Position numbers and translations under genes: made by a program. This document shows positions 1 to 9,972 of a DNA stretch of 64,000 bases, piece after piece. This DNA comes from Oscillospiraceae bacterium (lineage in GTDB: Bacteria; Bacillota; Clostridia; Oscillospirales; CAG-272), in the NCBI GenBank assembly GCA_015063725.1, contig SVTP01000004.1, forward strand, positions 1 through 64,000. Direction: 5' to 3'. The notes beneath the pieces are model-generated. The model made no database searches and was not told where the DNA came from. It saw only the letters and a list, made by a program, of their open reading frames with translations. How positions within the stretch are numbered: position 1 is the first letter of the stretch; every line of letters begins with the position of its first letter.

Positions 1-67
1 AATCCTCCAAATATGTTTTTTAGTTTTGACTGGCAGGTCTCTTCTATTATAACATATTTGGAGGATT
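1..67. repeat. 17-bp perfect inverted repeat (AATCCTCCAAATATGTT / AACATATTTGGAGGATT) at the window edge
   Basis: 1-17 is the exact reverse complement of 51-67. Confidence 0.75.
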
Positions 68-94
68 TCCTCTCACCGGTTAACCTCTTTTGAA

Positions 95-117
95 CCCCGC
101 CACTATGGCGGGGTTTT
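95..117 (+). terminator. Intrinsic terminator (CCCCGCC-actat-GGCGGGG-TTTT)
   Basis: Stem-loop followed by T-run. Confidence 0.55.
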
Positions 118-132
118 CGTTTTGCAACAAGA

Positions 133-156
133 ACGGGATAGCATCCGCTATCCCGT
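133..156 (-). terminator. Terminator of the large surface protein gene
   Basis: ACGGGATAGC-atcc-GCTATCCCGT just downstream of the stop at 168. Confidence 0.5.
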
Positions 157-167
157 TTGTGTTTTAT

Positions 168-3100
168 TTATTTGCGAAATTTTCGAACGATCTTGATCTT
201 CACTACGCGCCATCCGCCCTTTTTGCGAACTACGCGGTTGACGATCAGGAACGCGATAACAAGCACCAGCACCGCTCCTGCGATGGGCAAAATGATGGTA
301 AAGACAACGTCATTATTGTGCCCCGTGTCATAGTCATCAATGATCATGGCTTGCGAGAAGGATGCCTCAAATACGAGCTCCTCATCCTCACCCATCACAA
401 TGGCAGGCACGTCTCCCCAACCTGTAAAAGTATAGGTGAAGTTTCCCTCTGTTCGCTTGGGGGGATTTTCGGGCAGGACGATCTCATCGCCTGCAAAATA
501 TTCGGCATAGCTCCAAACCTCGCCGTTCACAAGGAAGGTCACGCGGTAAACGATGCGTTCCACCTCTAAAACAACATTCACAGCCGATGCAGGCATTTGG
601 AAGGACAATCCCTCAACGGGTATTTCGTTGCCCTCGGCATCGGTCACCTTGGCGCCTGTAACCTTATATCCGTAAACGCAATTGAGCTTGAGAGATACCC
701 AATCTCCCGGAACTGCCTTGCTGGTCATTTGCATCACGTTGCAGAACTTGTTTGCCGTGGGAATGACAGAATACGCATATTGGCAACGCGCCTCAAACGC
801 GCCGTTTGCAACGTATGTGCTATCGGGCAAGCGCGCCCAACCGTCCTTGGTTTTCACTTCAAACACCGTCACTTTGCCGTTCTCTTTTACAACGGCAAAT
901 TGAATGCTGAACTGCGGCAAAGCAGCACCGCCAACAGGAGCTGTATGTTCAAACTGATAAACCACGGTGTCACCCTCATTTTTAGAGTACAGATAGAGCG
1001 TAGGGCAACCGCCGGCAATGTAATTTTTAAGCTCCTCTCCCGACAAAGAAACGGAAAGCTTGCCCGCCCAAGAAACGGTCAAGGTTTTGCCCGTTTCGTC
1101 TGCCAGAATGGCAGCCTGCCGCAGCTTGATGGAGGTTTTGGTAGCAATAACCGTAATATCCGCCTCGCCCTGAATGACCTCCATAAGCTCGTTCAAGCCA
1201 CCGGACGCCAGAGCCTCTCGCTGATAAACTGCCGTATAGGTGACGGAGCGTGTTACGCGTGAGATCTTCTTGTCCCATTCCATAAACGTATATTTGTAAT
1301 GGGAATCGGTGTAAGAAGGATCTCCCTCAAACCAAGGGAGCGAGTCATACTCCCACTCCTGGACGATCTTCTCCGCGCCGTTTTTGATCACCCACGTGAC
1401 GTTGAATTTTTTGAGACTGCTAACGGTCCATCCTTCATAGGTAGCATCCCCCGTAACGGGAACGACCTCGGGAGTCCAGCCCGAAAATTCGTGGCGCTGA
1501 TCCTGCGTCTCGTACGGGAACTGTTTGATAAAGCTCCTGCCATCCGGCATAGCACCGTAATAGTAGGGTACTTTATGCTCAACGCCATCCACGATCCAGG
1601 TGATATAATAGATCTTGGGCGTTGCAATGTAGCGCGGATAGAGAGAAATGTTTTCGGTAACGCAGGAAACGTCGGCACTAACAGTTTCACCGTTGGGAAG
1701 CAAGCGCACCCAGCGCAACCACTCATAGGTATATGCAGGAGATTCCTCAAACGGATACGGGTTTAACACAATTCCCTGTCCGTAATCAACGGGAATCTTC
1801 TGATAAACGCTTCCATCAGGATGATACAGGGTAACAGTTTTGAAATTTTTAATCGAAATTTGACTGTCAATTCGGCTTGTCAAGACCAAGGTCTCGGCAT
1901 AAACGTACCGATCATATTTTTTCAATTCCCCGCTCTCAATTTCTCGGAAGAGCAGATCGGAAATCGGATCCAAGGCAGGGGGCTGGGGCTTCTCTACTGC
2001 CTGCCCGGGGGCCTCAGGTCTGGGGGTTGCGGAAGGATCCTCTACAACCGCAGGGGGATCCCCGGGATTTTCAACCACAGCAGGCGGTTCGGGAATAAAG
2101 GTGGGAAGCTCCACAGAAGGTTCTACGGGCTCTGTGGGACGTTCGACACGCTTCACCTCGTTTGCGGGATAAGGGGTGTTTTGAGGATGCCAGTCACCGT
2201 CGGGGAAATAGTGAACATCCTCAATGACGTCACGCAGTTTTTTGTTGTCGATACGCCAAATGCTTTCGTTACGCTCGGAGGATTGGTCCAGCGCGGTGGA
2301 AATGATAAACAAATGCCCCACCAGCTGTTGATAGTGCGCGGTCTTGTTCTTCAGACCGATATAATTGGAGACCGCCGTGTTCTCATAGAGTCCCTTCAGG
2401 GTTTTATACAAGTCACAGAAGTTTTGGCGCAAAGCATCATAATTTTGGGTGTAGTAGGTGTATAATGCCTTGTATTTTTCGTGATTGGATGCCCACTTTT
2501 TGTTACGCAAGTCGGCATATCCCTTGAGCAGAACGCGCAAATTTTCGGTAGCACTGCCTGCCAGATAGATATCATCGGGGTTGCATCCGCTTGTTGCAAG
2601 CAGATCTTGCTTGGAGAGCACCTCGGTTACGGCGTTGCCCATAATGTCGGTGTACATACTCCAGCCACGGCTTTCTTTTTTAAAGATTGCCTCAAACATT
2701 GCCAGCTTGTCAACTGCCGCCTGATATACGCGCTCGTATTTTACATATTCGGCGTATGCCAGCTGCTGTTGGGGATAGGCTTCTTGCTGTGCAAAATAAT
2801 CGAGCCATTGGTTTTGCGCATCTACAACCGACTGATACTTGTTGTACTCAACCATATAGGCATCGTACTCTTTTTTCAGTTGATCGTAAATTTCTTTTTC
2901 AATGAGATAGTTGGCGTAGTCCTCTTCCCACTTCTCATAGGACTCCCATTTGTTCTGCTGCGCTATAAACGCTTCGTAGACCGCGAGCTTTTGGCGGTAA
3001 TCTTCCATCAAAGAAAGTGCGGCTTCTCCTTTTTGATACGCCTCGTGGCGAAGTGCATAAACAACCTCGCGCGGGATCTGTATCTGGCATACATAGTCTA

Positions 3101-3578
3101 CCTGCACGTCAAAGTCGCCCGAGTAAAAGCAATTTTCAATGTGCGCCGTATAAATGCCGTCCCCCGGAATGACCTCATAGCCCTTCCCCTCCAAAAACAG
3201 TTTTTGGGGAACCCAGGTAACATCGCTGCCATTTGCGGCGTGATAGGTATAGGGCAGCAGGGTGATATCCAAAACCCCGTTGTCACCGTCGTATTGCGTA
3301 TCAATGCAACCGTCGGGAATCAGGCTTGTATAGGTAAGGTTGATCTCGGACTGCTGCCAGTATAAGGTTTCACCGGCAGTTGGAGCGCTATCTAACAGTG
3401 CGGTATAGAGTTGGTAAGCGGAGAGCGATGCGGTACTTTCAATGTTAGGGTTGGAATAGTCAAGAGAAGGCAGTTCTTCCTCCTCAGCCATCGCAGGGAG
3501 AACCGCTCCGCAAAGCATAACCGCGCACAAAATCAAAGATAAAAGCGCAGTTGCAGCATAACCCAATTTTGTTTTCAT
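168..3578 (-). CDS. Large secreted/membrane-anchored surface protein: signal peptide, Tyr-rich coiled-coil region, Pro-rich linker, InlB/Flg_new-like repeats, C-terminal TM with basic tail
   Basis: Start reset to MKTKLGYAATALLSL, preceded by GGAGGTGCC RBS; repeats such as KIYYITWIVDGVEHKVPYYYGA and FNVTWVIKNGAEKIVQEWEYD; C-term VVFTIILPIAGAVLVLVIAFLIVNRVVRKK. Confidence 0.8.
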   Translation of the reverse strand: MKTKLGYAATALLSLILCAVMLCGAVLPAMAEEEELPSLDYSNPNIESTASLSAYQLYTALLDSAPTAGETLYWQQSEINLTYTSLIPDGCIDTQYDGDNGVLDITLLPYTYHAANGSDVTWVPQKLFLEGKGYEVIPGDGIYTAHIENCFYSGDFDVQVDYVCQIQIPREVVYALRHEAYQKGEAALSLMEDYRQKLAVYEAFIAQQNKWESYEKWEEDYANYLIEKEIYDQLKKEYDAYMVEYNKYQSVVDAQNQWLDYFAQQEAYPQQQLAYAEYVKYERVYQAAVDKLAMFEAIFKKESRGWSMYTDIMGNAVTEVLSKQDLLATSGCNPDDIYLAGSATENLRVLLKGYADLRNKKWASNHEKYKALYTYYTQNYDALRQNFCDLYKTLKGLYENTAVSNYIGLKNKTAHYQQLVGHLFIISTALDQSSERNESIWRIDNKKLRDVIEDVHYFPDGDWHPQNTPYPANEVKRVERPTEPVEPSVELPTFIPEPPAVVENPGDPPAVVEDPSATPRPEAPGQAVEKPQPPALDPISDLLFREIESGELKKYDRYVYAETLVLTSRIDSQISIKNFKTVTLYHPDGSVYQKIPVDYGQGIVLNPYPFEESPAYTYEWLRWVRLLPNGETVSADVSCVTENISLYPRYIATPKIYYITWIVDGVEHKVPYYYGAMPDGRSFIKQFPYETQDQRHEFSGWTPEVVPVTGDATYEGWTVSSLKKFNVTWVIKNGAEKIVQEWEYDSLPWFEGDPSYTDSHYKYTFMEWDKKISRVTRSVTYTAVYQREALASGGLNELMEVIQGEADITVIATKTSIKLRQAAILADETGKTLTVSWAGKLSVSLSGEELKNYIAGGCPTLYLYSKNEGDTVVYQFEHTAPVGGAALPQFSIQFAVVKENGKVTVFEVKTKDGWARLPDSTYVANGAFEARCQYAYSVIPTANKFCNVMQMTSKAVPGDWVSLKLNCVYGYKVTGAKVTDAEGNEIPVEGLSFQMPASAVNVVLEVERIVYRVTFLVNGEVWSYAEYFAGDEIVLPENPPKRTEGNFTYTFTGWGDVPAIVMGEDEELVFEASFSQAMIIDDYDTGHNNDVVFTIILPIAGAVLVLVIAFLIVNRVVRKKGGWRVVKIKIVRKFRK

Positions 3579-3847
3579 TCGGCACCTCCATGCAAAAATG
3601 ATATGTTTTCTATACCCTCCTATCATATCATATTTTTCGACAAAAGTCAAGCATTTTGCCCTTTATAGCAAGGGTTGGCAGGGTTTTTGTGGGATTCTTC
3701 ACCTCTTTTTATCCAAAAGTTGTATCATTTGTAAACGAATTGTAAATCCGAAAGATTTTTTATAAAATCACTTGACAGCATTAAAGGATTGTGGTATTAT
3801 ATATCTACAATCATCCCGACAAGGTCGGAAGAAAGGAGATTATAAAA

Positions 3848-4903
3848 ATGATTGTATTATTTGTACTCGCCATTCTGCTTTTTGTTGCCGCACTGGTTCT
3901 CATCTTCTCTCTCAAAAAGATGAACAAACCGCTCCTTCGCGGACTGCTCCCCACCCTTTTGTTGGTGTTTAGCGTACTGTTGGCACTTGTCAGCTGCCTG
4001 CGCACTGTCCCCACAGGACACACCGGCATTGTAACCACCTTTGGTAAGGTCGAGGACATCACCTACGAGGCAGGCGTGCACTTCTGCGCTCCCTGGCAAG
4101 AGGTTGTGAATATGGACAACAGAAACCAAAAGGCTTCGGTTCCGCTCTCTTGCTTCTCCTCGGATATTCAAGAGGTCTCCGTAACCTATACCATCAACTA
4201 TCAGATTTCCAAAGCAAATGCACAAACCATCTATAAGGAAATCGGCATCAGCTACTATGACGTTATCATTGCTCCCCGCATTCAAGAGGCTGTCAAGAGC
4301 GAATTTGCAAAATACACCGCAGAAGAGCTCCTCAATATGCGCTCCAAGCTCTCGGGCGACATCCGCGATCTTTTAACCACACAGCTCGCTGCCTATAACG
4401 TATTGGTAATTGACGCTTCTATCGAGGACCTTGACTTCTCCGATACCTTTACCGATGCCGTTGAGGCAAAGCAGGTAGCCGAGCAGAAGAGCAAGCAGGC
4501 AAAGATCGAGCAGGAGCAAAAGAACATGGAAGCCGCTGCTGCCGCAGAGCGTGCACAGATCGAAGCCGAGGCAGAGGCTGCCGTTGCAAAAATTGCCGCT
4601 GAAGCCGAGCTTGAGGTTGTTAAGATTCAGGCAGACGCAGCCGAATATGCAGGTCAAAAGGATGCGGCCGTTATTGGACAGGTCCGCGATATTCTTGCAA
4701 AAGATCCCGAAAATTTGGACAATGACGACTTCCATACCTTGATGCTCTACTACTACATCCTGCAATGGGACGGCACTCTTCCCGAGACTTATTTCAGCAA
4801 TAGCGATTTTTATAGCTTCCTTGCTGCTCTCGGTACGGGCGCAGTCGGTGGAACAACTCCCCCTGCAGAAAACGCTCCTGCAGAAACCCCTGTTGCTCCT
4901 TAA
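3848..4903 (+). CDS. SPFH/prohibitin (Band 7) domain membrane protein
   Basis: GHTGIVTTFGKVEDITYEAGVHFCAPWQEVVNMDNR plus Ala/Glu-rich coiled coil; RBS GAAAGGAG upstream of ATG 3848. Confidence 0.88.
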   Translation: MIVLFVLAILLFVAALVLIFSLKKMNKPLLRGLLPTLLLVFSVLLALVSCLRTVPTGHTGIVTTFGKVEDITYEAGVHFCAPWQEVVNMDNRNQKASVPLSCFSSDIQEVSVTYTINYQISKANAQTIYKEIGISYYDVIIAPRIQEAVKSEFAKYTAEELLNMRSKLSGDIRDLLTTQLAAYNVLVIDASIEDLDFSDTFTDAVEAKQVAEQKSKQAKIEQEQKNMEAAAAAERAQIEAEAEAAVAKIAAEAELEVVKIQADAAEYAGQKDAAVIGQVRDILAKDPENLDNDDFHTLMLYYYILQWDGTLPETYFSNSDFYSFLAALGTGAVGGTTPPAENAPAETPVAP

Positions 4904-4921
4904 CACAATATAAAAAACAAT

Positions 4922-4944
4922 GGAGAGCCTCAATGAGGCTCTCC
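4922..4944 (+). terminator. Terminator after the SPFH gene
   Basis: GGAGAGCCTCAATGAGGCTCTCC then T-rich. Confidence 0.65.
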
Positions 4945-4974
4945 GTTCTTTCTTTTTTGTAATCAACACCAATC

Positions 4975-5155
4975 AACTCTCTTAGCGACCAGGGTCTCGG
5001 TGGTCCCTGGGAGCTAGCGAAAGCAAAAGCGAGCGATGCGCTCGCGCCGACTGTCTGTCCGTGCACCGCGGACTTGTTTTTATAAACCCTTGTCAGAGCG
5101 CTTTTTGGAAGGGGTACGGGGGAACTCTTTTTCTCGTGAAAAAGGTTCCCCCGTA
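4975..5155 (+). repeat. Dispersed intergenic repeat, copy 1 (homologous to 17697-17876 in opposite orientation)
   Basis: Shared CAACTyTCTTAGCG...GTGGTCCCTrG...TTGTyAGAGCGyTTTTTGGAAGGGGTryGGGG plus terminal hairpin. Confidence 0.65.
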
Positions 5156-5162
5156 ATCTCTT

Positions 5163-6386
5163 CTATTCTACTATCCTTCTCGCTTCGGTGTAATAGCGTT
5201 TGTCGCGCGCGGAGCCCATGGAGAAGGTCTTGCGCGGAAGGACGCCTTCCTTTTCGACGGCGTCGAACAATTCACTCTTCCCCATACAACCGTAAAGGAA
5301 GCCACTCGTTTTGCCGTTCTCGCAAAGGGAGAGGAGTTCTTCTTCGTCATGGATGTAATCAATTACGGCGTCGGGTTTGTCGGCAAGATAAGCGTCAAGG
5401 AACTGCTGAACTGTTCCAACAGCGAGCGCGTGGGGCGGGTACGCGGCAGTCACAGTCTCGCGGAGCGCACCGCACACAAAGGTGATCTCTTGCGGTGCGT
5501 TGCCTGCGTTTTGGTTGGCAGGTGCGGCAAGATATGCCTTGAAATCGGCAAGCAGTACCTCGGCATCGATCCCCTCTACCGTACGGAAGATAGGCTCGAA
5601 TACGAGTGCCTCGCTGTGGATGTTCATCACCTCGCAAAGCGCGTAACGGTTGCGCTCGGTGGGGTGGAGCGTGCGACAAGCCTTGGCGGTTGCCAAAGAG
5701 TGGTTGCCGTCACCAACCGCCAACGTAATACCGCCGTGCAGTTCTCCAAGCGCCTCGATCTTTTGGCAAATGCCGTCCGTGAGATCCGCGGGAATAAGAT
5801 ATCCGCGCAGGTGTCCGCCGTCCAGCATCAGGTCAAAATCATAGAGCAGTCGCATCGCTCCGCTTTCGGCAAGAGTGGCAAGCGGCTCGACAATGGCGCG
5901 TGCGGTGTCATCCATCAGCATCAGGATGTGCGGCAGCTCCAATGTAGCATTTTTGCGGATCTCTACGCGAGGCGGGATGCGCTCAAGCACTGTTTTTTCG
6001 GTCGCACGGATGCGCGAGGTAGAGCCCTCATTGTAATCGTAAGCATCCAGATCGACGGCACCCACAATACCGCAACGAAGCTTGCCGTCGCGCTGGGTGC
6101 GCTCAACGTAGATCAGCGCGTTGGGATATTCCTCAAAAATACCGTCCGTGACGTATTTTTGCATAGCGTTGTTAATATTTGCGGTCATTTCGGTGGCATC
6201 GGTCTTGCCAAGATAGACCTCGGGATAAATGAGGTTGAGCGAGGTAGGGTGCTCCCCTGCCGCTGCCTTGACTGACTGCCAGTATTCCTCGTTGGATGTA
6301 AACTGGTCACAGGCAATGACTGACCAAGCCTCAAAGTTCCCCTTTGGTAAGAGAATGTCGGTGGGTGAAAAAATTGCTTTTTTCAT
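5163..6386 (-). CDS. DUF1015 family protein
   Basis: N-term MKKAIFSPTDILLPKGNFEAWSVIACDQFTSNEEYW and GDGNHSLATAK motif. Confidence 0.85.
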   Translation of the reverse strand: MKKAIFSPTDILLPKGNFEAWSVIACDQFTSNEEYWQSVKAAAGEHPTSLNLIYPEVYLGKTDATEMTANINNAMQKYVTDGIFEEYPNALIYVERTQRDGKLRCGIVGAVDLDAYDYNEGSTSRIRATEKTVLERIPPRVEIRKNATLELPHILMLMDDTARAIVEPLATLAESGAMRLLYDFDLMLDGGHLRGYLIPADLTDGICQKIEALGELHGGITLAVGDGNHSLATAKACRTLHPTERNRYALCEVMNIHSEALVFEPIFRTVEGIDAEVLLADFKAYLAAPANQNAGNAPQEITFVCGALRETVTAAYPPHALAVGTVQQFLDAYLADKPDAVIDYIHDEEELLSLCENGKTSGFLYGCMGKSELFDAVEKEGVLPRKTFSMGSARDKRYYTEARRIVE

Positions 6387-6412
6387 TCTTTTCTCCTTTA
6401 TTTTCAGAAGTA

Positions 6413-7819
6413 TCAGCTTTTTTGTAAGTTCAAAAAATCGTAAATCTTATAGATATCTCCCGCGCCCATAATGATAACCAGATCTCCCTCTTTTGCATCG
6501 CGCGTCAGCGCTTCGGCTACTTTAGGGAAGCTACCGCAATACGCGGCACGCTCGCCAATAGCATTGGCAAGCCCCAGGGAGCTGACGCCAAAGACGTTCT
6601 CCTCGCGTGCAGCGTAAATGTCGACAAAATAGGTGCGGTCTGCAAGATCAAATGCGCGCACAAATTCCTCAAACAACTTTGCGGTGCGACTGTAGGTGTG
6701 CGGCTGATAGGCACAGAGGATGCGCTTGTATCCCATCTCTTTGGCACCCGAAAGCGTTGCCGCGATTTCGACGGGATGGTGGCCGTAATCGTCGTAAACG
6801 GTGGCACCGTTCAAAAGTCCTTTGTATTCCATACGTCGCTTTGTGCCGGCATAAGACTCCAGCGCCTTTGCGATCAGGTCGGGAGAAATGCCGCAAAGAC
6901 TTGCCGCCGCTGCCGCCGCCAGGGCATTGTAGACGTTGTGTCTGCCAAAGGTATGCAGCTTGATGTGGCACAAAAGGGCTTCCCTGTGCCAAAATTCAAA
7001 CACGGTAACACCGCCCTCATGGCGGATATTGCGCGCTGTGTAGTCGGCGCTTTTTTCAATACCGAACGTCACGTGACGCCCCTCAAAGGCTTTCAGTGCC
7101 AATACACTCTCGGCATCGTCGGCATTGTAAAGGACAGTGCCCCCTTTGCCCGTGCGGCGTGCGTAATTGAGGAAAGACGTGTGTATTTGTTCCATACTTT
7201 GGAAGTAATCGGGATGGTCCATTCCCACGTTGAGCACAACCGCCAGGGTGGGGTTGAAATCAAGGAAGGAATCCATATACTCGCAAGCCTCAAAAACAAA
7301 GTGCTCCTGTTCGCTACCAATACAGCAAGTGGAGTTGCCAAGCAACGGGAGCTCCGCACCGCAAAGAACGGTGGCATTGGTGGCTTGCAAAAAGATTTGG
7401 GCACACATTGCCGTGCAGCTGCTTTTGCCGTGCATGCCCGCAATGCCGATGCGATGGCGATAAGATACCATCAAATATCCCAGATAGTCGGCACGGGAAA
7501 GAAGCGGCTTGCCTGCCGCCTGCGCGGCGAGATATTCGGGGTTGTCGGCACCGATGGCAACTGTATAAACAACTGCATCATACTGCGCAATATTTGCCGC
7601 GTTGTGCGACGCAAATACGGGAATCCCCATTCCACGCAGCTGTGCGGTCTGGGCGTTCTCAGAGCGATCCGAGCCGCCAACGCTATAGCCGAGCGAGAGC
7701 GAGATCTGCGCCAGCGCCGACATACTGATGCCGCCGATTCCAATAAAGAAAATGCTGTGGCAATCCTTTAGCATCTCACCGATGCGCGCGTGCCCGTAGT
7801 GTGTGTTTTCCAGAGCCAT
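6413..7819 (-). CDS. murC: UDP-N-acetylmuramate--L-alanine ligase
   Basis: FIGIGGISMSALAQI, GIAGMHGKSSCTAM, YDDYGHHPVEIAATL motifs. Confidence 0.93.
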   Translation of the reverse strand: MALENTHYGHARIGEMLKDCHSIFFIGIGGISMSALAQISLSLGYSVGGSDRSENAQTAQLRGMGIPVFASHNAANIAQYDAVVYTVAIGADNPEYLAAQAAGKPLLSRADYLGYLMVSYRHRIGIAGMHGKSSCTAMCAQIFLQATNATVLCGAELPLLGNSTCCIGSEQEHFVFEACEYMDSFLDFNPTLAVVLNVGMDHPDYFQSMEQIHTSFLNYARRTGKGGTVLYNADDAESVLALKAFEGRHVTFGIEKSADYTARNIRHEGGVTVFEFWHREALLCHIKLHTFGRHNVYNALAAAAAASLCGISPDLIAKALESYAGTKRRMEYKGLLNGATVYDDYGHHPVEIAATLSGAKEMGYKRILCAYQPHTYSRTAKLFEEFVRAFDLADRTYFVDIYAAREENVFGVSSLGLANAIGERAAYCGSFPKVAEALTRDAKEGDLVIIMGAGDIYKIYDFLNLQKS

Positions 7820-8004
7820 TTCGCTCTCCCCTTTCCAAGTCTACATAGGACTTTACTTCTTTATATGACAAATCTTCCAATTTTGTGACAGTTCTGTGAA
7901 AAATTCCCTTTTTCTTTCACAAAAAGATACTTATCTCGTTGAATAACAATCACAAAAACGCTGTATAATAATGACAGCAGTAAAGACTAACGGAGGATTT
8001 ACAG

Positions 8005-8307
8005 ATGCAAATTACCGATATCAAAGTAAGAAAACTGTTTGACGAGGGCCCGATGAAAGCAATCGTTTCCGTTACATTTGACGGTCAACTCGCTGTTCAC
8101 GACGTAAAGGTTATTTACGCGCGTGACAAATATTTCATTGTGATGCCCAGTCGCAAAAACCCCGACGACACCTACCGCGACATCGTACATCCCATTAACG
8201 CACAGTTCCGTGGGATGTTGGAAGAGAGCGTTATCAGCGCTTATGAAGCAGCGCTTGAGAACGCCGCAGAAATTGCAGACACTGAAGAGGTTGGAGACCC
8301 CGTATAA
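8005..8307 (+). CDS. spoVG: Septation/regulatory protein SpoVG
   Basis: MQITDIKVRKLFDEGPMKAIVSVTFDGQLAVHDVKVI; RBS GGAGG. Confidence 0.95.
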   Translation: MQITDIKVRKLFDEGPMKAIVSVTFDGQLAVHDVKVIYARDKYFIVMPSRKNPDDTYRDIVHPINAQFRGMLEESVISAYEAALENAAEIADTEEVGDPV

Positions 8308-8316
8308 AATACGAGC

Positions 8317-8342
8317 AAAAAGACTGCTTTTGCGGTCTTTTT
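8317..8342 (+). terminator. spoVG terminator
   Basis: AGACTGC-tttt-GCGGTCT-TTTT. Confidence 0.6.
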
Positions 8343-8346
8343 TGTT

Positions 8347-8865
8347 TTATAGTCTGCCATGACCGAAAAGAACAGTCTTTTCTCCAAGGGTGAGCGTGCC
8401 GAAGGAGCATCCCTTTCCATCCTCGTTGTAGCCAATGCTACCGGGATTGAAGAGATACATCGGGCGAGAGAGTGTCTTTTTGCCTACCTGCTCACCGGCA
8501 GAAACGGTTTGCAAGGTCGGCTTGTGCGTGTGCCCAAAGAGAACAATGTCGGCATCCAATTCCGCCGCGTGCGCGATGAGCGCGCCAAGTCCACCCTTGA
8601 CACCCCATTCGTGACCGTGCGTCAAAAGAAGCGTGTGCCCCTCAAGATACAAAAGGCGCTCGGTACGGTCGGCGTAGTCGGAGGATGACCAATCGCAGTT
8701 GCCACGCACCGCCCAGATGGGCATGTCACAAACAAAGAGGCGGTCGAGGTCGCGCGCGCCGTCCCCCAAAAAGAGGATGGCATCGGGAGCTTTGATTTGC
8801 CGCTCGAGCGCAGATTGGATATTTTCGGCACGCCCGTGCGAATCCGAAACGATCAAAAGCTCCAT
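8347..8865 (-). CDS. YfcE/MJ0936-family metallophosphoesterase
   Basis: MELLIVSDSHGR, FLGDGARD, GNCD, LTHGHE, GHTHKP motifs. Confidence 0.9.
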   Translation of the reverse strand: MELLIVSDSHGRAENIQSALERQIKAPDAILFLGDGARDLDRLFVCDMPIWAVRGNCDWSSSDYADRTERLLYLEGHTLLLTHGHEWGVKGGLGALIAHAAELDADIVLFGHTHKPTLQTVSAGEQVGKKTLSRPMYLFNPGSIGYNEDGKGCSFGTLTLGEKTVLFGHGRL

Positions 8866-9000
8866 ACTGACCTCCCAAAAATCTTTCAGAACGGGAGAGC
8901 ATACAAACTGCCCTCTCCGCTACCTTACATTATACCACGCCGCCACGCGTTTGTCTACACCCAAGGGAGAAAAAAGCGAGAAAAGATATTTTGGAAATCG

Positions 9001-9026
9001 AAAAGCCACCCCGAGGGGTGGCTTTT
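9001..9026. terminator. Bidirectional-looking terminator AAAAGCCACC-ccgag-GGGTGGCTTTT
   Basis: Stem-loop flanked by A- and T-runs. Confidence 0.55.
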
Positions 9027-9035
9027 GTATTTGAT

Positions 9036-9803
9036 TTACCATTCTTCCAAAACGTATTCATCCGCATCCTCAGGGGGTAAAATCTCAATGGGCTCGCCAT
9101 AGCTGTGATAGGTAAATTCAGAAATTAAAATTTGGTTTGCATAACTTTCCGTCTTAATGACTTTACCTGCCGCATTAAATGAAAGTGTTGTACTATGTAT
9201 TTCCCCTTCCCTTTCGATTTCAAGAGTTATAGTATAAACATCCTCATAAAAGTAAATATCAGCTTTGGAGAGCATATCAAGCCCCTCTTGAGGGATATTA
9301 TTGCCTGCATTCTTGCGTATATCAATACCACTAAATACTTGCTCAAAAACCGCTTCTATACTGTCAGCAGAGAATTTCGTCTTCGCTCCATCCCCATGGC
9401 TTTGATAGCAAATACCGTCTACATAAGCAATGTAAATGACAGCTTCATCTGCTTGAAGACACATAGTAAATTCGTCATTATTAAACCGTATTGTTTGAGT
9501 ATTGACGACTTCTACACCGGTTTCAATTTCAGTACCTATAATAAAAAGAGAATAATCAAAGCTTTCAGCTGCAGCAAACTCTTCCATAATTTCCAAAACA
9601 GTTTTGCCGTTAATGGAGTCAACGAGAACGGGCTCGGAAGGTGTTGTCGGCTCGGGCGTGGTTACTTCAGGCGTGGTCTCCGCAGGTGTTGTAGCAGTAG
9701 GTGTCGTTTCTTGGGGCTGGGTGGGCTGTTTGTTGCACGATGCCAAGCAAATCATCACTGTTGCCAAGCAAAGCAAAACGGCAATTTTGAGTGTTTTTTT
9801 CAT
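9036..9803 (-). CDS. Lipoprotein with Thr/Pro linker, unknown mature domain
   Basis: MKKTLKIAVLLCLATVMICLASC lipobox; T/P-rich linker; start reset to 9803. Confidence 0.75.
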   Translation of the reverse strand: MKKTLKIAVLLCLATVMICLASCNKQPTQPQETTPTATTPAETTPEVTTPEPTTPSEPVLVDSINGKTVLEIMEEFAAAESFDYSLFIIGTEIETGVEVVNTQTIRFNNDEFTMCLQADEAVIYIAYVDGICYQSHGDGAKTKFSADSIEAVFEQVFSGIDIRKNAGNNIPQEGLDMLSKADIYFYEDVYTITLEIEREGEIHSTTLSFNAAGKVIKTESYANQILISEFTYHSYGEPIEILPPEDADEYVLEEW

Positions 9804-9972
9804 GGCTCTTTCCTTTCTGCGTTTTATGCCCGCCGGCATTTCAATCTTGGTGGCAGACCTTAATTTCTTGCAATATGCGTTGCATTAGCACATAGTGCTC
9901 TGCTATATATTGGGGTTAACTGTTATTTAATTTAAGGGAACAACTCCATTGGAGCAAATAACCTCGGTGGCG
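9780..9972. repeat. Direct repeat copy A (signal-peptide start, intergenic, end of upstream LRR gene)
   Basis: About 190 bp nearly identical to 10790-10982. Confidence 0.85.
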
